Shown: positions 8,954 through 17,334 of the stretch, in pieces | Position numbering within the stretch: the first letter of the stretch is position 1 | Layout: the number at the start of each line of letters is the position of its first letter | The notes under the pieces: generated by a model | Database searches by the model: none | What the model was told of the DNA's origin: nothing | Seen by the model: the letters and a program-made list of their open reading frames with translations, nothing else | Translations under genes and position numbers: made by a program | NCBI GenBank assembly: GCA_027531445.1 | Contig: JAPZRK010000046.1 | Span: 1 to 64,000, forward strand | DNA: 64,000 bases | Direction of reading: 5' to 3' | Origin: Leptospira sp. | GTDB lineage: Bacteria; Spirochaetota; Leptospiria; Leptospirales; Leptospiraceae

Positions 8954-9931
8954 ATGGCTAAAGAAGAAGAGAAAGAACCGATCGTTCCCGATGATGAATT
9001 TCTAGAAGATGATATTGCGCTTGAATCTTTATTAGATGAAGAAATCGATGAAGAATTTGAAGAACAGGAAGAGGAATCCAAATTAGATTCACGCAAAATT
9101 TTAACTCTTGTTTCGTTAGGCCTTTTTTCTTTCGTGCTGTTTGTTCTGTTTACTTTTCCGTTAGATGAGATGATTCGTTCCATTTTAGTTTCCACATCGA
9201 AAGAAAGTGGATTAATCGTTGAGGCAAAGGAGATTCACTTTCCGATTTTTGGTCGCAAGTCTTTTGATTCATTCTCAATTCAATTCCAAAATGGAAATGT
9301 CATCAAAGCAGAAGAGCTTAGTGTTTCAATTTCTCTGATTGATCTTATCAAACAACGAATCGATGGTGATGCTGAGGTCGGTTTTTTTAAATTTGAAGGA
9401 AGTGAGATTTCTTTATTATTTAAATCAATATCCTTCCCGCTTCATCTTGCATCTTTCGAAGAAAAAATTGGAAAATGGAATGGAGAAGGGGAGATAGAGT
9501 TTAGCGGTGGCAAATTTCTTGAATCAATGGAAATTCCAATGTTAGGGAGTTTAAAGGGGCAAGAGTTAAAAAAGGGTTCAATTCAATTTAAAATACGGGC
9601 GGGAAAACTCCTCGTGGAAAAGGGAAACATTGATTCCTCCATTGCGAAAATCCAATTTCAGGGCGTTATTCGACTAGCGGATGTTATTTCATTGTCTCAA
9701 TTGGATCTAAAAGTGTGCGCAGTTCTAAACGAAAAGTTTGCACTTGAGAGGCAAGACATTGCAGGATTAGCGACATTACTTCCTCAAGAAAATGGAAAGA
9801 TCTGTGTCCCTATTCGAGGCTCATTTTCATCCCCCAAAGTCGATATTCCAAATTTAAATCAATTCGGTAGCTCCTCAGGAATAAAAACGGAAACTCCAAC
9901 AAATCTTGAACCAAACTTAACAAATCCTTAA
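8954..9931 (+). CDS. gspN: GspN-like protein
   Basis: Last gene of the secretion operon, 325 residues. The first 50 residues are strikingly acidic (many Glu and Asp). A membrane helix follows at about 52-72, and then a periplasmic domain of repeating beta-strand character. The protein resembles the GspN family in order and layout. The acidic cytoplasmic tail is longer than I would expect. It starts one base after gspM and is followed by a strong hairpin terminator. Confidence 0.7.
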   Translation: MAKEEEKEPIVPDDEFLEDDIALESLLDEEIDEEFEEQEEESKLDSRKILTLVSLGLFSFVLFVLFTFPLDEMIRSILVSTSKESGLIVEAKEIHFPIFGRKSFDSFSIQFQNGNVIKAEELSVSISLIDLIKQRIDGDAEVGFFKFEGSEISLLFKSISFPLHLASFEEKIGKWNGEGEIEFSGGKFLESMEIPMLGSLKGQELKKGSIQFKIRAGKLLVEKGNIDSSIAKIQFQGVIRLADVISLSQLDLKVCAVLNEKFALERQDIAGLATLLPQENGKICVPIRGSFSSPKVDIPNLNQFGSSSGIKTETPTNLEPNLTNP

Positions 9932-9953
9932 ACTGTTTTGCTTAGTGATAAAT

Positions 9954-9992
9954 AAAAAAGCCTACCAGAATCACTTCTGGCAGGCTTTTTTG
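9954..9992. terminator. Bidirectional terminator between gspN and nrdJ
   Basis: A hairpin with arms GCCTaCCAGAA and TTCTGGcAGGC (one mismatch) and a TCAC loop is flanked by an A-run on the left and a T-run on the right. It can therefore stop transcription from gspN on the plus strand and from nrdJ on the minus strand. Confidence 0.92.
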
Positions 9993-10015
9993 TGCCTCGG
10001 ATTTAGATTGATCTT

Positions 10016-13000
10016 CTACGAACAACCAGTAGTCGAACCACAAGATATACACTTTAAACAGGCACCATTTCGCACCATTTGGAAGGATCCACATTCAGTA
10101 CACGAATCCCCTGTATAACCCTTGATTCGAGCTTCTGTGATATTTCTGAGTGTTTCCGCCGCGGTTGCTGTTGGGCTTCCTGCTGGAACTCCAGCTGAAA
10201 CAGTAGAGGCCATGGCTACCGCAGGTTCAGTTTGCTTTTCGGCAAGGGCAGATCTCATAGAAAGAGGGGCTATATGCAACGGAGATTTCGTGCCGTTGCT
10301 AGTGGACTTTCCCACAACGTCTTCCTTCGGTTGCTCCGCTTTACGTCCAACTTCATCTGTTCGTAAATCCTCTGGTGACACTTGAGCTAAATCATATCGA
10401 CCAAGGTAAGTCACAGCCAGTTCTCTAAAAATGTAATCGATTACCGATGTAGACATTTTTAAGTGAGGATTACCTGACACCATTCCATTCGGTTCGAATT
10501 TAAAAAATGTAAATGCCTCTACAAACTCTTCCAGTGGAACTCCATGTTGGAGTCCAAGGGAAATTGCTATCGCAAATGCATTCATTAATGATCTGAAAGC
10601 CGCACCTTCTTTGTGCATATCGATGAAAATTTCACCTAATTGGCCATCTTCATACTCACCAGTTCGAAGGTAAACTTTGTGACCACCAACCATTGCCTTT
10701 TGGGTATAACCAGCACGTCGATGAGGTAGCTTTCTACGCTCTGAGATATATTTGTATACCAACTTCTCTGCAACTTCCGTTACAGTTTTCGGAGTTACAT
10801 TTGTGAGTGGTTTGTCTTCATCTTCTTCATCGCCAACTGCACTCAATAGCTGGTAAACTGAGTTCAATGGTTGCGAAAGTTTTGAACCATCACGATACAA
10901 AGCGTTCGCTTTTATCATCACTTTCCAAGACATTAGGTAAGCATCTTTTACGTCGTCTATTGTGGCTTCTTCCGGTAGATTGATGGTTTTTGAAATTGCA
11001 CCAGAAATAAAAGGTTGAGCGGCAGACATGATCCGAATATGTGATTGGTAAGACAAAAAGCGCTTTCCATACTTTCCACATTTATTTGCACAATCAAAAA
11101 CCGCTAAGTCTTTCTCTTTTATGTAGGGAGCATTTTCTATCGTCATAGTTCCGCAAACATAATCATTTGCCTGTCCAATCTCATCATTTGAAAAACCGAG
11201 ATGTTCTAATAGATTGAATGCGGCGCTATTATAGATTGTTGGATCTATACCTAACGTTTTTGCAAGGAAGTCTTCGCCAAGCGTATACTTATTAAAAGCA
11301 AATTGAACATCAAAAACAAAAGGTAGTTGTTTTTCGATTTTCTCAAGAGCTTCTTCTGTGAATCCTTTTTCTTTCAGACGGGAAGTGTTCACACCTGGAG
11401 CACCATTAAACGTTGCATGCCCTTTGCAATAATTGACGATCGCATCTTGTTCTGCTTGTGAATAACCCAACTTTTTGAGTGCCAAAGGAACAGATTGATT
11501 GATAATTTTAAAGTAACCGCCACCGGCTAGTTTTTTATACTTCACAAGGGCAAAATCCGGTTCGATTCCTGTGGTATCGCAGTCCATTACGAGACCGATC
11601 GTTCCAGTCGGTGCAATCACAGTTACTTGAGCATTTCTATATCCGTAGAGATTTCCTAATTCCAATGCTCTATCAGAATCTTCTTTGGCCGCTTCTAATA
11701 AGTAACTAGGTAAGTAGCTCGGATTGATACCGATTGGAGTGATTGTGAGTCCTTCGTATTCTTCCTTCGGAGCATTGTATGCCGCTCTTCTGTGATTACG
11801 GATAACTCGGAGCATGTGATCCTTGTTTCTTTCGTAACCTTCGAAAGTACCAAGTTCCTTCGCCATTTCTGCAGATGTTGCATAGGCTGTCATATGCATG
11901 ATGCTCGAGATTGCTCCCGTCATTGCCATCGCTTCAGGACTGTCATACGGAATACCCATAACCATGAGCAATGATCCAAGATTCGCATAACCCAAACCTA
12001 AGGTTCTAAATTTATAAGAAAGTTCTGCGATTTCCTTGGAAGGAAACTGTGCCATCAAAACAGAAATTTCTAAGATAATGGTCCATATTTTATTTAGATA
12101 TCTATAACCTTCTACATCAAACGTACCATCTTCTTTGAAGAATTTTACGAGATTTGCAGAAGCCAAGTTACATGCCGTATTATCCAAAAACATATACTCG
12201 GAACATGGATTTGATGCATTGATGTTTCCATCTTCTGGACAAGTATGCCATTCATTGATTGTTGTATGATACTGCGTTCCAGGGTCAGCTGAGCTCCATG
12301 CCGCATTGGAAATTTTTTCCCAAAGGTCTCTCGCTCTTACTGTTTTTGTGGGCTTCGGTTCTCTCGACTCTTTTAACGCTTTTTCTTTTTCTGTTCTATT
12401 GTATAGGTGGAAGGGTAGGTCTTTTTCGACTGCCTCCATAAATTCATTTGTGATACGAACTGAATTATTTGAATTTTGTCCTGATACAGTGTTATAAGCT
12501 TCAGATTGCCAATCTGTTGTTAATTCTTCAAAAAGAATGTCTTTATAACCTTGTTTCGAAAGATCTAAAACTCGTTTGATATAGTTGTCTGGAATGAACG
12601 ATTTACGTGCCTTGCGTATTGCGGATTTTAATTCAGAATTGAAAGCAGGATCATAAGCTCTTTCTTCACCTAATGTTGATTTTGCTACATTACATGCCGC
12701 CATAATTTCGTTGAGAAGGCGGTTATTCAGAATCGAACCAGTGACAAGTGATGCCACTTTTTTCTCTTCTTGCACTTTCCAATCGATAAACTCTTCGATA
12801 TCTGGATGGTCCATATCGAGGCATACCATTTTCGCCGCACGTCTAGTTGTTCCGCCGGATTTTATAGCACCAGCCGCACGATCACCTATTTTAAGAAATG
12901 ACATCAAGCCAGAACTTTTACCACCACCGGAAAGCGATTCGTTTCCCGCACGAATATTGGAAAAATTTGTACCAGTACCTGAGCCGTATTTAAAGAGGCG

Positions 13001-13666
13001 AGCTTCGCGAACCCATAGGTCCATGATCCCACCTTCATTTACTAAATCATCGTCGACTGATTGGATGAAACAAGCATGAGGTTGAGGGTGTTCATAAGAG
13101 GAAGCCGAACGTACCAATTTACCTGATTTCGGATCCACATAATAATGACCTTGGGATTTCCCATCAATACCGTAAGCCCAGTGAAGACCAGTATTGAACC
13201 ATTGTGGAGAGTTAGGTGCCGACATTTGACTTGCGAGCATAAAGGCTGTTTCTTCATAAAATGCTCTCGCGCTTTCTTCGTCAGAGAAATAACCGTATTT
13301 ATAGCCCCAATATGTCCAACAACCAGCTAATCGGTGAAACACTTGTTTTGAATCAGATTCTCCAACAAAACGATCTTCAGGCTTGAGTACCGATAGTTTT
13401 TCTTCGTCTGGTACTGAGCGTTGTAACCACTCTGGAATACCTTTTTCTGCGACTTTCTTAAGGTATTTAGGGACGCCTTTTCTCCTGAAGTATTTTTGAG
13501 AAATAATATCAGTCGCGACTTGCGACCAAAAATCTGGCACTTCAACATCGGTTGCCTCAAAAACGACTGATCCATCTGGATTAGAAATCCTTGAATCTCT
13601 CTTTACCCAATTGATATTCGGATATAGACCGATATTTTCCTTTGTAAAATGCCTCTCAATCTTCAT
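10016..13666 (-). CDS. nrdJ: Adenosylcobalamin-dependent (class II) ribonucleotide reductase
   Basis: Makes deoxyribonucleotides using a radical from adenosylcobalamin. The protein is 1216 residues. The large N-terminal part has the barrel motifs of the vitamin B12-dependent reductase: FKYGSGTGTNFSNIR, the NPCSEYMFLDNTACNLAS stretch with active-site Cys and Glu, and the phosphate-binding APTGTIGLVMDCDTTG. The C-terminus (about 1185-1216) has paired cysteines in the pattern CxxCG...CxxCxxCG...GC, the redox/zinc tail that recycles the active-site disulfide. A less conserved Ala/Pro/Thr-rich linker precedes this tail. I saw no convincing B12 riboswitch or NrdR box in the 218 nt before the start. 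Confidence 0.96.
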   Translation of the reverse strand: MKIERHFTKENIGLYPNINWVKRDSRISNPDGSVVFEATDVEVPDFWSQVATDIISQKYFRRKGVPKYLKKVAEKGIPEWLQRSVPDEEKLSVLKPEDRFVGESDSKQVFHRLAGCWTYWGYKYGYFSDEESARAFYEETAFMLASQMSAPNSPQWFNTGLHWAYGIDGKSQGHYYVDPKSGKLVRSASSYEHPQPHACFIQSVDDDLVNEGGIMDLWVREARLFKYGSGTGTNFSNIRAGNESLSGGGKSSGLMSFLKIGDRAAGAIKSGGTTRRAAKMVCLDMDHPDIEEFIDWKVQEEKKVASLVTGSILNNRLLNEIMAACNVAKSTLGEERAYDPAFNSELKSAIRKARKSFIPDNYIKRVLDLSKQGYKDILFEELTTDWQSEAYNTVSGQNSNNSVRITNEFMEAVEKDLPFHLYNRTEKEKALKESREPKPTKTVRARDLWEKISNAAWSSADPGTQYHTTINEWHTCPEDGNINASNPCSEYMFLDNTACNLASANLVKFFKEDGTFDVEGYRYLNKIWTIILEISVLMAQFPSKEIAELSYKFRTLGLGYANLGSLLMVMGIPYDSPEAMAMTGAISSIMHMTAYATSAEMAKELGTFEGYERNKDHMLRVIRNHRRAAYNAPKEEYEGLTITPIGINPSYLPSYLLEAAKEDSDRALELGNLYGYRNAQVTVIAPTGTIGLVMDCDTTGIEPDFALVKYKKLAGGGYFKIINQSVPLALKKLGYSQAEQDAIVNYCKGHATFNGAPGVNTSRLKEKGFTEEALEKIEKQLPFVFDVQFAFNKYTLGEDFLAKTLGIDPTIYNSAAFNLLEHLGFSNDEIGQANDYVCGTMTIENAPYIKEKDLAVFDCANKCGKYGKRFLSYQSHIRIMSAAQPFISGAISKTINLPEEATIDDVKDAYLMSWKVMIKANALYRDGSKLSQPLNSVYQLLSAVGDEEDEDKPLTNVTPKTVTEVAEKLVYKYISERRKLPHRRAGYTQKAMVGGHKVYLRTGEYEDGQLGEIFIDMHKEGAAFRSLMNAFAIAISLGLQHGVPLEEFVEAFTFFKFEPNGMVSGNPHLKMSTSVIDYIFRELAVTYLGRYDLAQVSPEDLRTDEVGRKAEQPKEDVVGKSTSNGTKSPLHIAPLSMRSALAEKQTEPAVAMASTVSAGVPAGSPTATAAETLRNITEARIKGYTGDSCTECGSFQMVRNGACLKCISCGSTTGCS

Positions 13667-13837
13667 GCAAACCCCATCTCTATGATTAAAATGATATCTA
13701 TTTCCCGGTAACCGACCGATACGGATTATGTCACAATATAGAAATCAATAGTTTGAAACATTCACTTTTTTAGGTTTAGTTTGCGAAGTCGGATCTTTTT
13801 TTTAGAAAAAGTATTCTTAAAGTAACCTAATTTTCAC

Positions 13838-13865
13838 TTGACGTATAGGGCTCTTTTAATAGTAT
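13838..13865 (+). promoter_or_regulatory. Putative sigma-70 promoter of tRNA-Asn
   Basis: TTGACG (13838-13843), a 16-nt spacer and TAGTAT (13860-13865) place the start of transcription near 13872, about 13 nt before the mature tRNA. Confidence 0.7.
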
Positions 13866-13884
13866 GACCAGAGAGTTTTGAGAT

Positions 13885-13961
<77 letters not shown>

Positions 13962-13983
13962 CGCTTTTTAGCTAAAAACGGTT

Positions 13984-14733
13984 TTGTTCCTTCCGATTTT
14001 TCAAAAATTCCTGCCATCAATCCCAGTTAATTCTAAAAAACCAAATTCGCTAGCCTTTGCTTACGTGTTTGTCCTCATTTTTTCCGTTCCATCTGCGATC
14101 CATGCCAACAAAGTAAACGAAGATTCGGAACAAATTGTATTTGTGATTCCCTCAAGTGACAAAAGTCAGGCCAGACTCAAAATGTATGAAGTTTCCGAAG
14201 GATTCTGGAGACAAGTGGGTGAGACGCAAAAAATTGCAGTGGGGAGTTTGGGTATCATTCCTCGAGATAGCAAACAAGAAGGAGATGGTGGAACTCCTGC
14301 AGGGACTTATCCCTTACAAAGAGCATTTGGCTACTCGCAAATGAAACAGATCAAAATCAGATACAAGAAATTTGGCAAAAAGGACATATGGGTAGATGAT
14401 CCTCATTCCAAATATTACAATCAATACCTTCCAGGTAAAAAGGGTAAAATTAAAGGTAAGAGTGTTTTTAGTAACCCAGAGATCTATGGCTTATTTCTTG
14501 TTATTGAATACAACACCATCAATCCAATATCAGGTAAAGGCAGTATGATATTTATACATGCATGGTCTGACCTAAAAAAACCAACTTATGGTTGTTTGGG
14601 TCTAAAAAAGAAAGATTTATTGTCGATTGTAAACTGGTTGGATCCCAAAAAAAATCCCCAACTAATCATCTTAAAAGATCCGATTTATGAGTATGAGTTG
14701 GAATCAACCTCAGTAAAACACAAAGATTCTTAG
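13984..14733 (+). CDS. Secreted YkuD-domain protein (L,D-transpeptidase family)
   Basis: Probably acts on cell-wall peptides in the periplasm. The start is TTG at 13984, only 23 nt after the tRNA; a stop codon lies 15 nt upstream in frame and no ATG precedes the hydrophobic signal segment (about residues 22-41), so a rare start seems needed. No ribosome site is visible. The YkuD core is seen as GDGGTPAGTYPL, then FIHAW, then PTYGCLGL with the catalytic Cys. This T-x-G-C form lacks the His of the common SHGC motif but is typical of one branch of the family. The protein is 249 residues and has no peptidoglycan-binding domain. Confidence 0.75.
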   Translation: MFLPIFQKFLPSIPVNSKKPNSLAFAYVFVLIFSVPSAIHANKVNEDSEQIVFVIPSSDKSQARLKMYEVSEGFWRQVGETQKIAVGSLGIIPRDSKQEGDGGTPAGTYPLQRAFGYSQMKQIKIRYKKFGKKDIWVDDPHSKYYNQYLPGKKGKIKGKSVFSNPEIYGLFLVIEYNTINPISGKGSMIFIHAWSDLKKPTYGCLGLKKKDLLSIVNWLDPKKNPQLIILKDPIYEYELESTSVKHKDS

Positions 14734-14978
14734 ATGATGCAATGATCAGTGTTTGGAGTAGATTATTTCATGATGCAGTCTGCAACTTCCCATAATGAAT
14801 CTTATGTCGCATTAGATTTCGAGTTTTATTGAGAATACCCATACATACTTTACATCCTCGTCTCAAGACCAGCTTGTATTGCGTTCTAATTCAAAGCTGA
14901 TTCAAGAAAAACTTTAAATATCATCCTCGTTTTGTCTTACGAGTAAGGTAGCCAAAGTAAAATTCTGATTGATTTCTC

Positions 14979-15434
14979 TTATTTCCATTCGTGGATTGCC
15001 TCCAATTCATCACTTGTAATAAAGTGGCGAGTCCCATCTTCCATGGTTAAGGATATTGAGTTAATATGAATTCGATCAAAGTCCGACGCATATTGGAAAC
15101 TAAGAACCGGGCAAACCCCTGCATGACCGGAGCGCAAAAGTTTTGGCAAATGACAAATGAGCTCAGGAGTTTTATATGTTTCTGGCACGAGAATCATTGT
15201 CTGCTTATCCTTAGCAAAAAGTAGAATTGAAAAATCTCGAATGGACTGGTCTGAAATGTTTTCGACTTTGATTTTTAGATTTAAGTGTTTAGTTGTTTTT
15301 GCCGGAAGTAACTCCAGTTCCACAAATATTGGATGCCCATTCAGACCCGCATTTTGTCTTTTTGTTGGGATCACTGGAGCCGATTCGCACTGCAGTAAAA
15401 TTCCAACGAGAAAAATCAGAAATAACTTTTGCAA
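14979..15434 (-). CDS. Small lipoprotein of unknown function
   Basis: A 151-residue predicted lipoprotein with lipobox GILLQC (Cys16). The mature part looks like an immunoglobulin-like beta sandwich: it has alternating hydrophobic strands and the phrase LKIKVENISDQSIRDFSILLFA. I do not recognise a named family. The start is TTG at 15434, one base after the stop of the band-7 gene, so it is probably co-transcribed and translated by coupling. Confidence 0.7.
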   Translation of the reverse strand: MQKLFLIFLVGILLQCESAPVIPTKRQNAGLNGHPIFVELELLPAKTTKHLNLKIKVENISDQSIRDFSILLFAKDKQTMILVPETYKTPELICHLPKLLRSGHAGVCPVLSFQYASDFDRIHINSISLTMEDGTRHFITSDELEAIHEWK

Positions 15435-15435
15435 A

Positions 15436-16263
15436 CTATTTAAACGGTATGAGAATATTTGTTTTATCTCCCATCATATTTTGAGGCAATTTTCCATCCC
15501 ATTTTTCGATCCATATTTTTTGAATCATCATTGGTGTTAATTGTTGCGATTCAAGTCGGATTTGAGCCGCAGTCCCCTCTGCTTTCGCCTTATCGATCTT
15601 AGCTTGGGCTAGTGCTTCCCTAAGTTCATTTTCTCGACTCTCCGCCTTTTGGATGGCTTCAATTTTGGCATCCAGAGCTTGTTTGACTTTATCAGGAAGT
15701 CGCATCGTTCCAATCCAATACAATCTCTCTACGATGATTCCTTTTGTTAAAAACTCATCCCGAATCGCAACGGTCGCTTTTTCAATGAGGTCAACTCTAC
15801 CAGGTCCATAAATCATATCAGAAGTCATTGCCGATGCGAGCCGATTGAGGCTGTCTCTAACGGCTGTTCTAAGAACCGTATCAGTGATCTCATCAATCCC
15901 GCGTCTATAAGTCTGGAAAAGTACGTTTGCCTTTGTGGAATCCACACGAAACTGAATCCCCACATCCGCATTGACGGTAAGACCTTCTTTCGTTTGAATA
16001 TCTATGGACTCATTGGTTTCGGAATCCTCTTGGTAGTCTTGTGTCCAGACATAAGTTTTTGTAAAAGTCGGGTACAAATACAGTTCTTCGTTGAGTCCGA
16101 TCCAATACCGTCCCACTCCCAATTCTTCCGAATCCACTCCTTTATTGGAACCAAGTAAATAAACTTTTACACCTACATAACCTGCAGGAACTTTTTGGCA
16201 GGAAATAAAAAAGAATAAAATGAGAATGGGAATCAAAAGCAGTGGGAGCTTATTTCGAGTCAT
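15436..16263 (-). CDS. SPFH/band-7 (prohibitin-like) lipoprotein
   Basis: A 275-residue SPFH-domain protein. The N-terminal hydrophobic stretch ends in a lipobox-like FFFISC (Cys22), so it may be lipid-anchored rather than a plain transmembrane protein. The SPFH domain (about 25-200) shows VPAGYVGVKVYLLG, then EGLTVNADVGIQFRV and a TVLRTAVRDSLNRLAS segment. A C-terminal Ala/Glu/Lys-rich coiled coil (about 205-250) follows, as in prohibitin, HflK and HflC. No protease gene of the HflB/NfeD type lies beside it. It overlaps the upstream two-helix membrane protein by 14 nt and abuts a lipoprotein. Confidence 0.87.
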   Translation of the reverse strand: MTRNKLPLLLIPILILFFFISCQKVPAGYVGVKVYLLGSNKGVDSEELGVGRYWIGLNEELYLYPTFTKTYVWTQDYQEDSETNESIDIQTKEGLTVNADVGIQFRVDSTKANVLFQTYRRGIDEITDTVLRTAVRDSLNRLASAMTSDMIYGPGRVDLIEKATVAIRDEFLTKGIIVERLYWIGTMRLPDKVKQALDAKIEAIQKAESRENELREALAQAKIDKAKAEGTAAQIRLESQQLTPMMIQKIWIEKWDGKLPQNMMGDKTNILIPFK

Positions 16264-16477
16264 TTGTGGTACCTACTACGTTAAAAATTTTACCTTTCCA
16301 AATCCAAAGGAGGACTGGCAAAGCGATGGAGAGTAAAAGCGTTCCCAAACCGATCCAGACGTGCAAATCTTCATTACTAGAAATCAACAATGGTAATTGG
16401 TAAAGGTATAGAAAACCGTAGAACAATAGAAAAACAACAACCAAAAATAGAATCCAAGTTCGATTGATTGCGATCAT
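16250..16477 (-). CDS. Small two-helix membrane protein
   Basis: A 75-residue protein with two hydrophobic segments, about residues 7-27 and 41-62, joined by a short polar loop. I chose the ATG at 16477 because GGGA lies just upstream. A GTG at 16567 would add 30 residues of low quality. The 3' end overlaps the SPFH lipoprotein start by 14 nt, so the two are coupled and the proteins may work together. No family recognised. Confidence 0.65.
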   Translation of the reverse strand: MIAINRTWILFLVVVFLLFYGFLYLYQLPLLISSNEDLHVWIGLGTLLLSIALPVLLWIWKGKIFNVVGTTNDSK

Positions 16478-16625
16478 TTCATTCCCACGAACTCGGTGAT
16501 TTTTACGTATTCTTACGAATCCGTCAAATGAAAAAATAGAAATAATAATAATGAATTTACGAATCACATATTCTGTCCGATCATGGGTCTATATATTAGA
16601 GTTATTTTAGCTTAGGAGTATTTCA

Positions 16626-17315
16626 ATGACGTTGAGTCTCGACTTCTTTCGTTCATCGATTGGAAAGAAGATCATAATGGCTGTAACCGGTTTTATCTGG
16701 TTTGGTTTTGTGATCGCACATATGTTGGGGAACCTTCAAATCTACCAGGGTCCTGAAAAATTAAATGGCTACGCAAAATTTCTGAAAGACTTGGGCGGTT
16801 TGCTATGGATAGCTCGCGGTGGACTTTTAGTTGCATTTGTCGGACACGTGGTTGTGGCAATACTCTTAAAAAAGCAAAATGCTGCTGCAAGGCCAGTCGG
16901 ATACGCAAAAAATGCAACGATCCAGGCATCAACTGCATCTACTACCATGATCTATAGTGGCTTGATGCTCCTCACCTTCTTGGTATATCATTTGTTACAC
17001 TTTACATTGGGTGTTACAAATCCCGATCATTCTTCTCTTGAATATGTTTTGAAAAATGGCGAGGTTGTCCATGATGTTTATGCTATGGTGATTCTTGGTT
17101 TCCAACAGCCAGCCATTGCCGTTGCATACATCGTTTTTATGTTTTTCCTTGCCCTACATTTTTCACATGCATTGGGCTCTATGTTCCAGTCACTGGGTAT
17201 AGTCGCCTCAAAGCACAACCCTACATTGCAAAAGTTAGCTACAACTCTCGCAATCATCGTTTTTGTAGGCAATACATCAATGCCTTTGTCAATCCTACTC
17301 GGGTTTGTCAAGTAA
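16626..17315 (+). CDS. sdhC: Succinate dehydrogenase cytochrome b subunit
   Basis: The membrane anchor that binds haem and quinone. At 229 residues with about five membrane helices it is the single-subunit type-B anchor, and no separate SdhD gene is present. Haem-ligand candidates are His residues in the helices (FVIAHMLGN, FVGHVVVA, LVYHLLH, LHFSHALGS). It opens with SIGKKIIMAVTGFIWFGFV, typical of the family. AGGAG lies 8-9 nt before the ATG. It is the first gene of the sdhCAB operon. Confidence 0.93.
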   Translation: MTLSLDFFRSSIGKKIIMAVTGFIWFGFVIAHMLGNLQIYQGPEKLNGYAKFLKDLGGLLWIARGGLLVAFVGHVVVAILLKKQNAAARPVGYAKNATIQASTASTTMIYSGLMLLTFLVYHLLHFTLGVTNPDHSSLEYVLKNGEVVHDVYAMVILGFQQPAIAVAYIVFMFFLALHFSHALGSMFQSLGIVASKHNPTLQKLATTLAIIVFVGNTSMPLSILLGFVK

Positions 17316-17334
17316 TCAGGAAATAGGAGACAGT

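Noticed and set aside
12711..13079. Plus-strand frame inside nrdJ
   Set aside because: Antisense shadow; no start signal or domain.
13667..13837. B12 riboswitch or NrdR box before nrdJ
   Set aside because: No B12-box-like sequence, no paired stem pattern and no NrdR palindrome found by reading; a covariance model search would decide.
13965..13978. TTTTTAGCTAAAAA as a terminator for tRNA-Asn
   Set aside because: A fully AT-rich palindrome with no GC stem and no separate T-run, so not a standard terminator.
14770..14832. Short ORF reading SYVALDFEFY in the gap after the YkuD gene, reminiscent of a DnaQ-type exonuclease start
   Set aside because: Only 20 codons, followed by a stop and unlike any exonuclease downstream. 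Probably chance. I see nothing else supported in 14734-14978.
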